Assembly (NCBI GenBank): GCA_947164965.1
Contig: CAMUYR010000027.1
Coordinates: 1 to 46,158, forward strand
DNA from: an uncultured Prevotella sp.
Lineage (GTDB): Bacteria; Bacteroidota; Bacteroidia; Bacteroidales; Bacteroidaceae
Reading direction: 5' to 3'
Length of the DNA stretch: 46,158 bases
Shown piece after piece: positions 23,540 to 31,225 of the stretch. How positions within the stretch are numbered: position 1 is the first letter of the stretch; every line of letters begins with the position of its first letter. Below the pieces are notes generated by a model that saw only the letters and a list, made by a program, of their open reading frames with translations, was not told the origin of the DNA and did not search any database. A program made the position numbers and the translations under genes.

Positions 23540-23547
23540 TATCTTTG
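23540..23547 (+). promoter_or_regulatory. Promoter -7 box of the toxin-antitoxin pair
   Basis: TATCTTTG fits TAnnTTTG, 27 bases before the antitoxin ATG. An upstream TTTG is 13 bp away, shorter than the usual spacing. Confidence 0.5.
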
Positions 23548-23574
23548 CAACGATAAATATAATAAAGTAATATT

Positions 23575-23805
23575 ATGTCATATAGTCAATTAGCACAATT
23601 GGAACTTATGAATGCCATTAACAGCATCAACTCTGAGTCAGAACTGAATGACTTTAGAGATATGCTGGCACGTTACTTTGCGCAGAAAGCCCAAAAGGCC
23701 ATTGATGCCTTGTGGGATCAAGGTGTCATCAATAGTGACACGATAGAGGAATGGGGTGAAGAACACATGCGTACTCCCTATCAATATGAGGCGAATCGTC
23801 CTTGA
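23575..23805 (+). CDS. Antitoxin partner of the PIN toxin
   Basis: A 76-residue mostly helical acidic protein (SELNDFRDMLARYFAQKAQKAIDALWDQGVINSDTIEEWGEEHMRTPYQ). The segment ALWDQGVINSDTIEEWGEEHMRTPY closely resembles antitoxins that precede PIN-domain toxins in Bacteroidales. It overlaps the toxin gene by 20 bp, the arrangement expected of a type II system in which the first protein also represses the operon. Confidence 0.8.
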   Translation: MSYSQLAQLELMNAINSINSESELNDFRDMLARYFAQKAQKAIDALWDQGVINSDTIEEWGEEHMRTPYQYEANRP

Positions 23806-24199
23806 TACAAACTGCCTTTTGCAGTCACTCCCTTCAAATAGCCCGTATCATAAGGTATGGACAGATATACTATGTAGGAAAATCCAGCTCTGTGTCAATA
23901 CTGAGATTTTAAATGAATACGAGGAGATATTATCTCGCAAAACCACTAAGGATATTGCTCACAACGTAGTTGAAGCAATTGCCAGATTAAGTACAACTTA
24001 TTATCAAGATGCTTATTTTCATTTTGGGCTGATTACAGCAGATAAAGATGACAATAAATTTGTAGATTGTGCTATTGCTGCAGATGCTGAGTATATTGTT
24101 ACTAATGACAAACATTTTGCTGTGTTAAAGAAAATTTCCTGGCCAAAATTGTCTGTTATCAAGATAAAAGTATTTGTTGCGCAAATATCTAGCAAGTAA
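23786..24199 (+). CDS. PIN-domain ribonuclease toxin
   Basis: A 137-residue PIN protein (VapC-like, COG1569 type). Asp7 in VLDTNCLLQ, the acidic helix NTEILNEYEEIL, DNKFVDCAIAADAEYIVTNDKHF with the remaining acidic and TND residues, all in the family order for a Mg-dependent RNA endonuclease. The frame opens with GTG at 23756; ATG 23786 gives MRRIVLDTN, the usual PIN start, and overlaps the antitoxin end. AT-rich composition suggests transfer. Confidence 0.85.
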   Translation: MRRIVLDTNCLLQSLPSNSPYHKVWTDILCRKIQLCVNTEILNEYEEILSRKTTKDIAHNVVEAIARLSTTYYQDAYFHFGLITADKDDNKFVDCAIAADAEYIVTNDKHFAVLKKISWPKLSVIKIKVFVAQISSK

Positions 24200-24298
24200 T
24201 TATTAGTTGCTATTTCTACTTTCTCTTTTATGTTAGAGTGGTGTATAACAACATAAAAACACCAAAATTAATAAAAACACGACAGAAAATAGTTCTTG

Positions 24299-24334
24299 TA
24301 CGCAGAATTTCTGCGTAGCTATTGCTTAATTTTG
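24299..24334 (+). promoter_or_regulatory. Palindromic site and promoter of the WYL regulator (site 1)
   Basis: TACGCAGAATTTCTGCGTA (24299-24317) is a perfect palindrome with 9-bp arms. Eight bases after its CTGCGTAG end comes TAATTTTG (24327-24334), a -7 box 20 bases before the WYL ATG. The palindrome occupies the -33 region, as expected for a repressor or activator site. Related copies are at 25295 and 27404. Confidence 0.7.
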
Positions 24335-24354
24335 CGCCAAAAGTTATAAAATAC

Positions 24355-25266
24355 ATGAAGGATCAGTTTAAGAAATACATGTGGATACTGGATCTGCTCT
24401 ATAGCACAGGCGGTATCACTTTTAAGGAGATGGCTGAGCAATGGAAGCGGTCTGAACTCAACGATCGCCAGACGATATTGGCTAAACGTACATTCGATGA
24501 TTATCGTAGGGCCATAGAAGAGACGTTCGATGTCGACATCATCTGTGATGCTTCGCGAGGCTATCAATACAGGATCGACGATGCACGTACATTGTCGAAA
24601 GACCGCATCAAACAATGGTTGCTCAGTTCGTTTGCAGTCAATAATATCCTTCAAGGCTCGCGCAGGCTCAGCGAGCGCATTGTCTATGAAGAGATACCTT
24701 CAGGCAACGACTATCTGCTGGAGGTTGTAAAGGCCATGCAAAAAGACAGAATGATTCGTGTAACTTACGACAATTTCTTTGAAAAAGGCGAGCAACATCT
24801 GTTAATTGCACCTTATTGTGTAAAAGTATTCCGTCAGCGATGGTATGTGATTGGAAAAGCAAAGGGGCAGAAGGTGATTTGGCGTTGGGCGCTTGATCGT
24901 TTTCTTAGGATGGAGATAGCAGAACAGAAATTCCGTTTGCCTAAAGATTTCTTTGCTGAATTCTATTTCCGCGATGCTTTTGGTGTGATTGTAGACGAAG
25001 AGGAATGCTCTGTAGAGACCATCCGCCTGAAAGTCTATAGCGCCAATCATCGTGACGACTATCTGCGCCATCTGCCCCTCCATTCATCACAACGCGAGAC
25101 TGAGAAGCATAAAGATTTTGCCATCTTTGAATATCGCCTTCGTCCAGCTTATGATTTTTGTCAGGAACTGCTTTCATATGGCGAAGAAGTAGAGGTCCTG
25201 TCGCCTCAGTATTTGCGTGATTACATAGCTGACAGACTCCATCAGGCTGTAAATCGCTATAAATAA
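24355..25266 (+). CDS. WYL-domain transcriptional regulator
   Basis: A 303-residue protein. An N-terminal helical DNA-binding part (about 1-75; FKEMAEQWKRSEL, RTFDDYRRAIEETFDV) is followed by a WYL domain (about 120-210: AMQKDRMIRVTYDNF, LLIAPYCVKVFRQRWYVIGKAKG, WALDRFLRMEI) and a WCX-like C-terminus (about 230-300). WYL regulators sense nucleic acid or nucleotide ligands and often control defence or accessory genes. Start ATG 24355 gives MKDQFKKYMWIL. Palindromic sites upstream of this gene and of two membrane-protein transcripts suggest it controls itself and the island that follows. Confidence 0.88.
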   Translation: MKDQFKKYMWILDLLYSTGGITFKEMAEQWKRSELNDRQTILAKRTFDDYRRAIEETFDVDIICDASRGYQYRIDDARTLSKDRIKQWLLSSFAVNNILQGSRRLSERIVYEEIPSGNDYLLEVVKAMQKDRMIRVTYDNFFEKGEQHLLIAPYCVKVFRQRWYVIGKAKGQKVIWRWALDRFLRMEIAEQKFRLPKDFFAEFYFRDAFGVIVDEEECSVETIRLKVYSANHRDDYLRHLPLHSSQRETEKHKDFAIFEYRLRPAYDFCQELLSYGEEVEVLSPQYLRDYIADRLHQAVNRYK

Positions 25267-25294
25267 TCATATCTTCATTCAATTTTTTATCAGC

Positions 25295-25330
25295 TGCGCA
25301 GGATTTCTGCGTAGCGATACCCTATATTCG
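25295..25330 (+). promoter_or_regulatory. WYL-type palindromic site and promoter (site 2)
   Basis: TGCGCAGGATTTCTGCGTAG (25295-25314) is a near copy of the site before the WYL gene. Exactly 8 bases later comes TATATTCG (25323-25330), one base off TAnnTTTG, and the ATG of the next gene follows after 16 bases. Confidence 0.65.
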
Positions 25331-25346
25331 CCCCATAATATCAAAA

Positions 25347-25589
25347 ATGGAGAATATGGAAGAAAAAAAGAATAAGAGAAAGACGGTAGCAGAATGGATA
25401 GCTGTCATCCTTTGTTTGATAGCAGCACCTGTGCCCTGTATCACTATAATGTCTGCCACAAAAGTACTGTCAGAGAGATGGGACTGTTTACCTTTGTGGC
25501 CAGCTTTACTCAGTTTGCTTGTTGGAGCCATCGCTTTTATAATAACAGCAAGGTTGCTTAGTTGGATTATTTACCTTATTATTAAATAG
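25347..25589 (+). CDS. Small membrane protein of the WYL island
   Basis: An 80-residue protein: a charged start (MENMEEKKNKRKTVAEW), one hydrophobic helix (about 18-38, with two cysteines and a Pro-Cys), a short loop with cysteine and tryptophan, and a second helix (about 52-79). No family is recognised. It is driven from site 2 and followed 10 bp later by another small membrane protein, so the two probably act together. Confidence 0.65.
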   Translation: MENMEEKKNKRKTVAEWIAVILCLIAAPVPCITIMSATKVLSERWDCLPLWPALLSLLVGAIAFIITARLLSWIIYLIIK

Positions 25590-25599
25590 TATACACATT

Positions 25600-25845
25600 A
25601 TGAGAGGTTGTCTTTCCACTATCATCACACTCCTTATCCTTTTTGGCTGTGGAGGTACGGCACTAGCCTTTATCTTCGTGTTTGTTCCTTTACTCCTTGG
25701 CGAGCAGAATGCCAAGAGTCTTGCTGATTTGCATTGGTATACGTGGGCTACCATCATCCTGCTCCCCCTCATTCTGTTGAAGCTTTTAGTCAAGCTGAGC
25801 CGATTCACAGCCAACTATATCTGCGACTTGCTGGGGATTGACTGA
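25600..25845 (+). CDS. Small membrane protein, second of the pair
   Basis: An 81-residue protein with an N-terminal hydrophobic segment (STIITLLILFGCGGTALAFIFVFVPLLL, about 6-33), a short polar loop (GEQNAKSLADLHW) and a second hydrophobic segment (about 47-67) with a short tail. The first segment could be a lipoprotein or membrane signal. Co-transcribed with the gene at 25347. Function unknown. Confidence 0.65.
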   Translation: MRGCLSTIITLLILFGCGGTALAFIFVFVPLLLGEQNAKSLADLHWYTWATIILLPLILLKLLVKLSRFTANYICDLLGID

Positions 25846-25889
25846 GGGGTACGAAAGTATGGCTAGTTTGCAAAAAGAATTCCAAACTT

Positions 25890-25920
25890 TTTGTCATTAC
25901 AGAAAGATTGCTTATATTTG
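25890..25920 (+). promoter_or_regulatory. Consensus promoter of the membrane protein-nuclease pair
   Basis: TTTG at 25890-25893, 19 bp, TATATTTG at 25913-25920, a full housekeeping-type match; no WYL-type palindrome is present. The ATG at 25944 follows after 23 bases. Confidence 0.7.
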
Positions 25921-25943
25921 CAGTCAATTTAATGTAATGACTT

Positions 25944-26666
25944 ATGGTTGAAACACTTTCAAAAAGAATTCTTTTTCCATTCTTATTGACTATAGCCTTG
26001 TCCTCTCTAGGAACTGCTAGAAATCCAGTCAACCCCAATTTAAGTAAGGACGAGATTGCTGATAGCGTAATGGGATATATGGCTATAGTCGTTGAGGAGA
26101 ATGTGCATGATTTCGTCGATGATAAATTTGATTGGATTAGTATACCTCGTATGATTTATCATAGTATTTTTTGGGACGATCAAGAAAGAAAAGAATGGTG
26201 GGGAGAGGAATTGAGCACTTTCTTTACCAAGGAATTCTTTATCAACCATATTAGTGAAAAGCTAAATAGTTTCCAAGTCTCTAAAAAAGATATAATTCTA
26301 AAATCCATTCACGAATCCAAGATAGAATTATTGACAGATAATCTATATGATACTATAAGATTAAGAGAATCTTTGGAGTGGAAAGATTTGTTGTATACCT
26401 TTTTGGTTTGGCTTGGCTCTTTAGTGGTAGTTTGTCTAATCTTCTCCATGCTATATGTAATGCTATTCAATTCTGAACCAGATGATATGCCTGGTTGTTG
26501 GTGGATTTTTAATTCTTTATTGTCTATAGGAATAACTTGGTATGTCGTTTACAATTATATAATAGTTCCGTCTATTGAACTAGAGGAAAAAATATCAGAA
26601 TTATTGATAGACAATATTTATACCTATCTTTCAACTTTGAACATTATTGAAATTATCATTTATTAA
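25944..26666 (+). CDS. Membrane protein preceding the nuclease lipoprotein
   Basis: A 240-residue protein with a signal-like hydrophobic start (about 9-26), a charged, Trp-rich soluble region (about 30-145; DDKFDWISIPRMIYHSIFWDD) and two strong membrane helices (about 147-172 and 187-210), then a short acidic tail. It is 11 bp upstream of the LHH-type nuclease gene, with matching AT-rich composition. The position would suit an immunity, transport or assembly partner, but the sequence itself gives no family. Confidence 0.65.
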   Translation: MVETLSKRILFPFLLTIALSSLGTARNPVNPNLSKDEIADSVMGYMAIVVEENVHDFVDDKFDWISIPRMIYHSIFWDDQERKEWWGEELSTFFTKEFFINHISEKLNSFQVSKKDIILKSIHESKIELLTDNLYDTIRLRESLEWKDLLYTFLVWLGSLVVVCLIFSMLYVMLFNSEPDDMPGCWWIFNSLLSIGITWYVVYNYIIVPSIELEEKISELLIDNIYTYLSTLNIIEIIIY

Positions 26667-26677
26667 ATGATTGTATT

Positions 26678-27361
26678 ATGAGAAAATCTTATATTGTTGC
26701 CTTGGTATTATTTCTTGTATCAGCAATGGTCTCTTGTAATTATGCAGGTAAGAAAGCCACTAAGAAAGCTGAAAGCTTAGTAGCAAAAAGCGCTATGAAG
26801 ATGTCAGTAAAGCAATCTTTGAAATCTAGTACGAAGACGTTGTTTATAACCTATAGTCCAACATTGCTGAAAGCTCTTGAGAAAGATGGTGTCATTTCCA
26901 TTTTTAAGAGTGCCAAATATGCTGAAAGAATAGTTGAGGTAAGGGGGAGAAAAGTGCCATTATTAGTATCTCCGAACTTTGACCCTAAGTTAACAGTTCC
27001 TCAGAAGTTTTATGGATCGTGGGATCCTGTGAAATATCATAAGGGTAATCCTTTGTATGTTAAAGAAGGCTGTGAAACAAATCTTGGTCGAATGAAGCGG
27101 GGATTGGCTCCTGTTTATTATGATGCAAATAAAATTAATCCTACAAAAGGATGGGGAAACTATCACGCATTCGAACTTCATCATGGAGGACAAAAGAAAT
27201 CACCTGATTATTTTGCACTGATGGGTGAGGAACATAAGACTTATAGCAAGCAATTGCACCCTCAAAGAACCAATTCAGAAATTCTTAGGAATGAATTTGC
27301 CAAGAAAGAACGTGCTCCGTTATATCAGGACCTTGCAGACGAGATAGAGAAAACTCTATAA
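26678..27361 (+). CDS. Lipoprotein with an LHH-type HNH/EndoVII nuclease domain
   Basis: A 227-residue protein. Signal ending at lipobox VSC (Cys20), a Lys/Ser/Ala-rich helical stretch (21-55), a central region (56-135) and a C-terminal domain with MKRGLAPV (139-146), then FELHHGGQKK (165-174), GEEH (183-186) and KQLHP (191-195). The order G-x-AP ... ELHHxxQ ... EH ... LHP matches the LHH branch of HNH/endonuclease VII toxins. Such domains normally cut DNA and sit at the C-terminus of delivered toxins; here the carrier is a small lipoprotein. A metal-binding role for His168, His169 and His194 is inferred. Confidence 0.65.
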   Translation: MRKSYIVALVLFLVSAMVSCNYAGKKATKKAESLVAKSAMKMSVKQSLKSSTKTLFITYSPTLLKALEKDGVISIFKSAKYAERIVEVRGRKVPLLVSPNFDPKLTVPQKFYGSWDPVKYHKGNPLYVKEGCETNLGRMKRGLAPVYYDANKINPTKGWGNYHAFELHHGGQKKSPDYFALMGEEHKTYSKQLHPQRTNSEILRNEFAKKERAPLYQDLADEIEKTL

Positions 27362-27403
27362 TCGTTTTTGAACATATTATATTTGTTTTGTGTGCCATTT
27401 TTT

Positions 27404-27446
27404 TATCCGCTGCGCAGGATTTCTGCATAGCGGATACCTATTTTTG
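27404..27446 (+). promoter_or_regulatory. WYL-type palindromic site and promoter (site 3)
   Basis: TATCCGCTGCGCAGGA with TTCTGCATAGCGGATA forms a long imperfect palindrome (27404-27436). CTGCATAG is followed after exactly 8 bases by TATTTTTG (27439-27446). From ATTTTTTATC onward the DNA resembles site 2 over some 70 bases, including the ATATCAAAAATG word of the leader, suggesting duplication of a whole promoter. Confidence 0.7.
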
Positions 27447-27487
27447 CTGTGATATATCAAAAATGTGGAACTTAAACAGCAAAAAGT

Positions 27488-27787
27488 ATGGAACAGTTAC
27501 AATTGTATTTATGGACAGAGAGTTTTCCTCTTGTGTACGTTTTGGCATTCGTGGCTATGATTGAGATGGCAGTTGTTGTGTTTATAATCACAAACAGGAT
27601 TGGGAACGATTTGGTTCAGCGTTGGGTTATTAATCCGTTGCTATTGCCAATCTTCTTTTTCTTGGCTTTAGCAGTTAGCAAAACAAAAATAGGATGCACG
27701 CTGCTATTGTTGGCAATCATTGCTACAACTATTACATTATTTGTAGCATCAAAGAAATTAGCCAAAGAGGGTGATAGTCAACATTAG
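27488..27787 (+). CDS. Small membrane protein under WYL-type site 3
   Basis: A 99-residue protein with hydrophobic segments at about 14-35 (VYVLAFVAMIEMAVVVFIITN), 47-62 and 68-87, a Lys-rich end and no recognised family. It lies 41 bases after the site 3 promoter. An out-of-frame ATG at 27463 opens a 33-codon frame in the leader. It is closed by the terminator at 27799-27823. Confidence 0.6.
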   Translation: MEQLQLYLWTESFPLVYVLAFVAMIEMAVVVFIITNRIGNDLVQRWVINPLLLPIFFFLALAVSKTKIGCTLLLLAIIATTITLFVASKKLAKEGDSQH

Positions 27788-27798
27788 TTAGAAGTTAG

Positions 27799-27823
27799 GG
27801 GTGGACAGTTTTCCACCCTTTTT
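27799..27823 (+). terminator. Rho-independent terminator
   Basis: GGGTGGA (27799-27805) pairs with TCCACCC (27812-27818), 7 bp with a 6-base loop, followed by five Ts. It closes the transcript of 27488-27787. Confidence 0.75.
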
Positions 27824-27909
27824 CTTCTTTTTGTCCAAAGCGGAGGTGATTGTCCACACAACTTGAAGAAGAAAAGGTGGATTTTCTTGTTTTCATGCAT
27901 TTCTTGCTG

Positions 27910-27917
27910 TATCTTTG
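27910..27917 (+). promoter_or_regulatory. Candidate promoter of the racemase-MFS operon
   Basis: TATCTTTG fits TAnnTTTG; an upstream TTG (27887-27889) lies 20 bp away. If used, the leader to the ATG at 28169 would be about 245 bases and include the hairpins at 28044-28157. Confidence 0.5.
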
Positions 27918-28043
27918 CATCAGAAACAAGAACAAAGAGTTGTTCAGTAAGACATAAAAATAGTTTTTTCATAACATATCGTTTAGTTAATAGTTAGTTG
28001 TCTTTTTCATTTGATTTTGGTTTTTGGTTAGTAAAAAACATAT

Positions 28044-28157
28044 AGGGCTCGCAGGGAATGCGGGTCCTGTGTGCGTTAAAGAGGAGAGGCTGGCTGGTTG
28101 ATACTCTGTTTTGATGACAAACAGGGGTATGATGCGTCTTATAAGTAAAACTTATAA
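28044..28157 (+). promoter_or_regulatory. Structured leader, possible cis-regulatory RNA
   Basis: Three hairpins stand in the leader of the racemase-MFS operon. The first pairs 28044-28053 with 28059-28068 (10 bp with G-U, GGGAA loop). The second pairs 28103-28111 with 28119-28128 (9 bp, one bulged G). The third pairs 28139-28146 with 28150-28157 (8 bp, AAA loop), ending 11 bases before the start codon. The rest of 27824-28168 holds no gene. No known riboswitch core was recognised. Confidence 0.45.
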
Positions 28158-28168
28158 ATGCTAAAACA

Positions 28169-28825
28169 ATGATTCATGTAATTTGTGTACACACGGCGAT
28201 GGCTTTGGTGGAGCCATTGACCAAGATTTTTGCAGAATTGATGCCTGAGGTGAATGTCAACCATATTGCTGACTCATCGCTGATTAAGGAGGTGATTGCC
28301 AATAACGAGGTGACACCAGCTGTTCGTCGTCGATTGTTGGCTTACTATAATGCAGCTGCTGATGCGGGTGCTGATGTGGTGTTCAACACTTGTTCGAGTG
28401 TGGGCGATGTGGCTGATTATGGCAACACATACGCTCGCATTCCTGTGTTCCGTATCGACCAGCCTATGGCAGCTCAGGCTGTACAGAACTACAAGCGCAT
28501 TGGCGTGATATCGACATTGCCAACAACGCTCGTTCCTACTTGCCGTCTGCTGCAGAACGAAGCTAAGAAGGCTGGCAGAGAGGTGACGCTGGTGGAGGGA
28601 CTGGCTGATGGTGCCTTTGCTGCAGGACAGAGTGGCGACGGTGAGACACACGACAGACTGATAGCTGAGGCTGCACAGCGTATTGCCAACGATGTGGATA
28701 TGTTTGTGTTGGCTCAGGGCTCGATGGCCCGTATGGAACAGCGACTCTCTGAATTGACAGGCAAACCTGTGCTCTCAAGCCCAATCTTAGGTGTGAAGGG
28801 ATTGCGTAAGTTCTTAGGACTATGA
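28169..28825 (+). CDS. Asp/Glu/hydantoin racemase-family protein
   Basis: A 218-residue protein of the aspartate/glutamate racemase superfamily. The first active-site cysteine is Cys75 in NTCSSVGD. The place where racemases have the second cysteine reads VLAQGSMARM, with no Cys, so classic two-cysteine racemisation is unlikely; related one-cysteine members act as isomerases or decarboxylases. It is followed, with a 4-bp overlap, by an MFS transporter, suggesting it works on the imported acid. Confidence 0.85.
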   Translation: MIHVICVHTAMALVEPLTKIFAELMPEVNVNHIADSSLIKEVIANNEVTPAVRRRLLAYYNAAADAGADVVFNTCSSVGDVADYGNTYARIPVFRIDQPMAAQAVQNYKRIGVISTLPTTLVPTCRLLQNEAKKAGREVTLVEGLADGAFAAGQSGDGETHDRLIAEAAQRIANDVDMFVLAQGSMARMEQRLSELTGKPVLSSPILGVKGLRKFLGL

Positions 28826-30042
28826 AGCGTAAAAATGTGATTCTGACCATGCTCGTCATTCTGGGCATGGTGACCTTTCTGGACAGAATCAATATCAGCG
28901 TAGCAGGGTCGAGTATCATGCACGACCTCAACCTGTCGCCATCGGAGTGGGGGTGGGTACAGAGCGCTTTCATCCTCTCTTATGGTTTGATGCAGATTCC
29001 CATGGGTGCAATGGGCGACAGGTTCGGACATCGTAAGATACTGTCGCTCATCGTGTTATGGTGGTCGCTGTTTACTGCCTTTACAGGTTTGGCAGGAGGA
29101 CTGGCCTCGCTATTGGTCATCCGCTTTATGTTTGGCATAGGAGAGGCTGGTTCGTCGCCTTGTTCGACAGGTGTAATAAGCCGATGGTTCGAGAAAGACG
29201 AGGTGGGCAAGGCACAGGGTTATGTGTGGGCAGCCTCTCGAATGGGAGGAGCCTTGACCCCCTTTGTGGTCATTCCTGTGATGATGTCAGTAGGGTGGCG
29301 CTCTGCCTTCTATCTGTTAGGTGCGTTGGGCATCGTATGGGCAATAGTATGGTATTTCTACTATCGCGATACAGAGATTGGTCCAACGCATAAGGTGGAG
29401 CGACTGAAGCATGGTATGCAGGAAGGCATCTGGAAGGATATTCTCAGAAACAAGCAGTTCTGGCTTATCTGTGGCATGTATTTCTTCTATGCCTTTGGTT
29501 CGTGGTTCTTCTTCTCGTGGTTCCCAACGTTTATGGAACTGGGTCGTGGCTTTGATAAGACAGAGTTGACATACGCAGTGGCTGTACCTTTTATCATGAG
29601 TATGATAGGCAATATTGCTGGAGGACACCTGACAGACAGACTGACACGACGCTATGGCATTAAGGTGGGACGTAAAGCGCTGGGTTCTACATCGTTAGCG
29701 ATATCAGCAGTCTGCATGTTCCTGGCTGCCTTCATCCCAGGCAAGATGGCTGTATTCGTATTCCTGTCGCTGTGCTTTGGCATCTTCGACCTGATGCTGC
29801 CCTCTGCTTGGGCTTTGTGTATCGACCTGGGCAAACGCCATGCAGGAACCATCAGCGGAGCTATGAACACCGCTGGTAACATAGGAGGATTTTGTTGTGG
29901 TATCTTGTTTGGTGAGCTGGTGCAGCAGTCAGGCAACTATAATCTGCCTCTCTACATGATAGCTGTGATGCTGATTGTGAGTGCTGTGCTCTTTGTATTC
30001 ATCAATCCTGAGAAGCCGATAATTTCTGATACACCTCGCTAA
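28822..30042 (+). CDS. MFS transporter, anion:cation symporter type
   Basis: A 406-residue transporter with about 12 membrane helices. FLDRINISVAGSSI at the start, the MFS loop motif GAMGDRFGHRKIL (about 62-75) and the FMFGIGEAGSSP segment are those of the ACS family, which imports hexuronates, glucarate and other sugar acids. It overlaps the racemase-like gene by 4 bp and its 3' end overlaps the convergent DUF1537 kinase gene by 41 bp, tying the two half-operons together. Confidence 0.9.
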   Translation: MKRKNVILTMLVILGMVTFLDRINISVAGSSIMHDLNLSPSEWGWVQSAFILSYGLMQIPMGAMGDRFGHRKILSLIVLWWSLFTAFTGLAGGLASLLVIRFMFGIGEAGSSPCSTGVISRWFEKDEVGKAQGYVWAASRMGGALTPFVVIPVMMSVGWRSAFYLLGALGIVWAIVWYFYYRDTEIGPTHKVERLKHGMQEGIWKDILRNKQFWLICGMYFFYAFGSWFFFSWFPTFMELGRGFDKTELTYAVAVPFIMSMIGNIAGGHLTDRLTRRYGIKVGRKALGSTSLAISAVCMFLAAFIPGKMAVFVFLSLCFGIFDLMLPSAWALCIDLGKRHAGTISGAMNTAGNIGGFCCGILFGELVQQSGNYNLPLYMIAVMLIVSAVLFVFINPEKPIISDTPR

Positions 30043-31225
30043 GCGAGTGTTCTGTACCTACATTACCAGGGAAGATGATGTAAGGGAAATGCTGTGCCAT
30101 CACGCATGGTACACTGTTGATGATTTGTCCCAGAACGCGAGCCGATTTGATGCCAAGTCCCTTGGTCAGGATATCGTGTGACGTGATGCCTCCCTTGCCC
30201 ACAAGATAGGATGGGGTATAGGGCAGACGATAGACGATGTCGACCAGGAAATCGCTGACCTGCTGTCCCAGATGCTGACGCTGGTTGGCATCGTTGAGAC
30301 GGATTTCCTGACGAGAGGTGTAGACGACAGGCGTCAGATGGTTGTCGACAACCTGCTGAATGGTGTCAAGCGTCTCAAGCATCAAGGCATCGGCATCGTC
30401 CAGGATGCGCTGCACATCGACCTCGATAGCACAAGTGCCTTTCTGCTGCAAGAGATGCTCCAGTTGCTGGGTGGTCTTCTTGACGTGTGAACCCACAATG
30501 AAACAGCCTACGCCTTGTTGTTGTAAGATGCTCTTATCCAGAAGGGGCTTATCGGCTATGCCACTGATGGCCTTGGGGAGCGATGATGACGAACGGATAA
30601 CGATGGCTGATGTATGAGGGATGATGGCAGATGTAAGATGTTGGGCGAAGGCATAGAGCTCGTCGTACGATTGGGCGTTGACAATGTCGTAATCGTCAGG
30701 ATTGGCGCCCTTCTCTTTTATATAATCACGAAGAACGCTAGTGTGATAGGCAAAGACATTGTCACGGGCAAACTCCGTTTCGCTGACAGGAATCAGGCGC
30801 TCGCCATCTTTCATATAATGAACGCCATCGATGGTTACTCGGCCTGCCTCGATGAAGGCAGGACAGAAAGGTGTCTTAGGCGCTACGGAGATATTGTGGC
30901 TAATAAGACATTGACGCATGACATCCGTTTCCAGAGGGAAGTGACCACGAAGGCAGCTGTCGCTACGACTGACGATGATAAGATGGTAGCCATAGTCCTG
31001 ATTGACCTTGACCACCTGTTCCATTGCCTCACGAGTTACTTGCTTGGCTTCCTCGCGAGTCATAGCACGGGTGTTGGTGAGGATATAAAAGAAGGGCTGC
31101 TCGTCTTCAAAACCAAGTCGAACACTCTCTTCATCCCACTGCGTTATCAGCAGACAGCCATGAACGGTCTGGATGCCTGTGGGGTCGTCGTCGAGAACGA
31201 CCATCTTCCATCTTACATCTTTCAT
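30002..31225 (-). CDS. Four-carbon acid sugar kinase family protein (DUF1537)
   Basis: A 407-residue protein. The family N-terminal motif LDDDPTGIQTVHG (about 11-23) and SRSDSCLRGHFPLE mark the sugar-binding half; VGKGGITSHDILTKGLGIKSARV (about 340-362) marks the nucleotide-binding half. DUF1537 enzymes phosphorylate tetronates and related acids. The first seven residues (MKDVRWK) are encoded by AAGATG-type repeat words; the ancestral start was probably ATG 31204. One base separates this gene from the BKACE stop, so the two are coupled. Confidence 0.88.
   Translation of the reverse strand: MKDVRWKMVVLDDDPTGIQTVHGCLLITQWDEESVRLGFEDEQPFFYILTNTRAMTREEAKQVTREAMEQVVKVNQDYGYHLIIVSRSDSCLRGHFPLETDVMRQCLISHNISVAPKTPFCPAFIEAGRVTIDGVHYMKDGERLIPVSETEFARDNVFAYHTSVLRDYIKEKGANPDDYDIVNAQSYDELYAFAQHLTSAIIPHTSAIVIRSSSSLPKAISGIADKPLLDKSILQQQGVGCFIVGSHVKKTTQQLEHLLQQKGTCAIEVDVQRILDDADALMLETLDTIQQVVDNHLTPVVYTSRQEIRLNDANQRQHLGQQVSDFLVDIVYRLPYTPSYLVGKGGITSHDILTKGLGIKSARVLGQIINSVPCVMAQHFPYIIFPGNVGTEHSLSEVYQKLSASQD

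Noticed and set aside
27784..27972. 62-codon minus-strand frame starting MKKLFLCLTEQLF
   Set aside because: It runs over the terminator at 27799-27823 and the candidate promoter at 27910, and its sequence is low-complexity.
28040..28168. TPP, cobalamin or SAM riboswitch
   Set aside because: The conserved core words of those classes are not found; only unassigned hairpins are seen.
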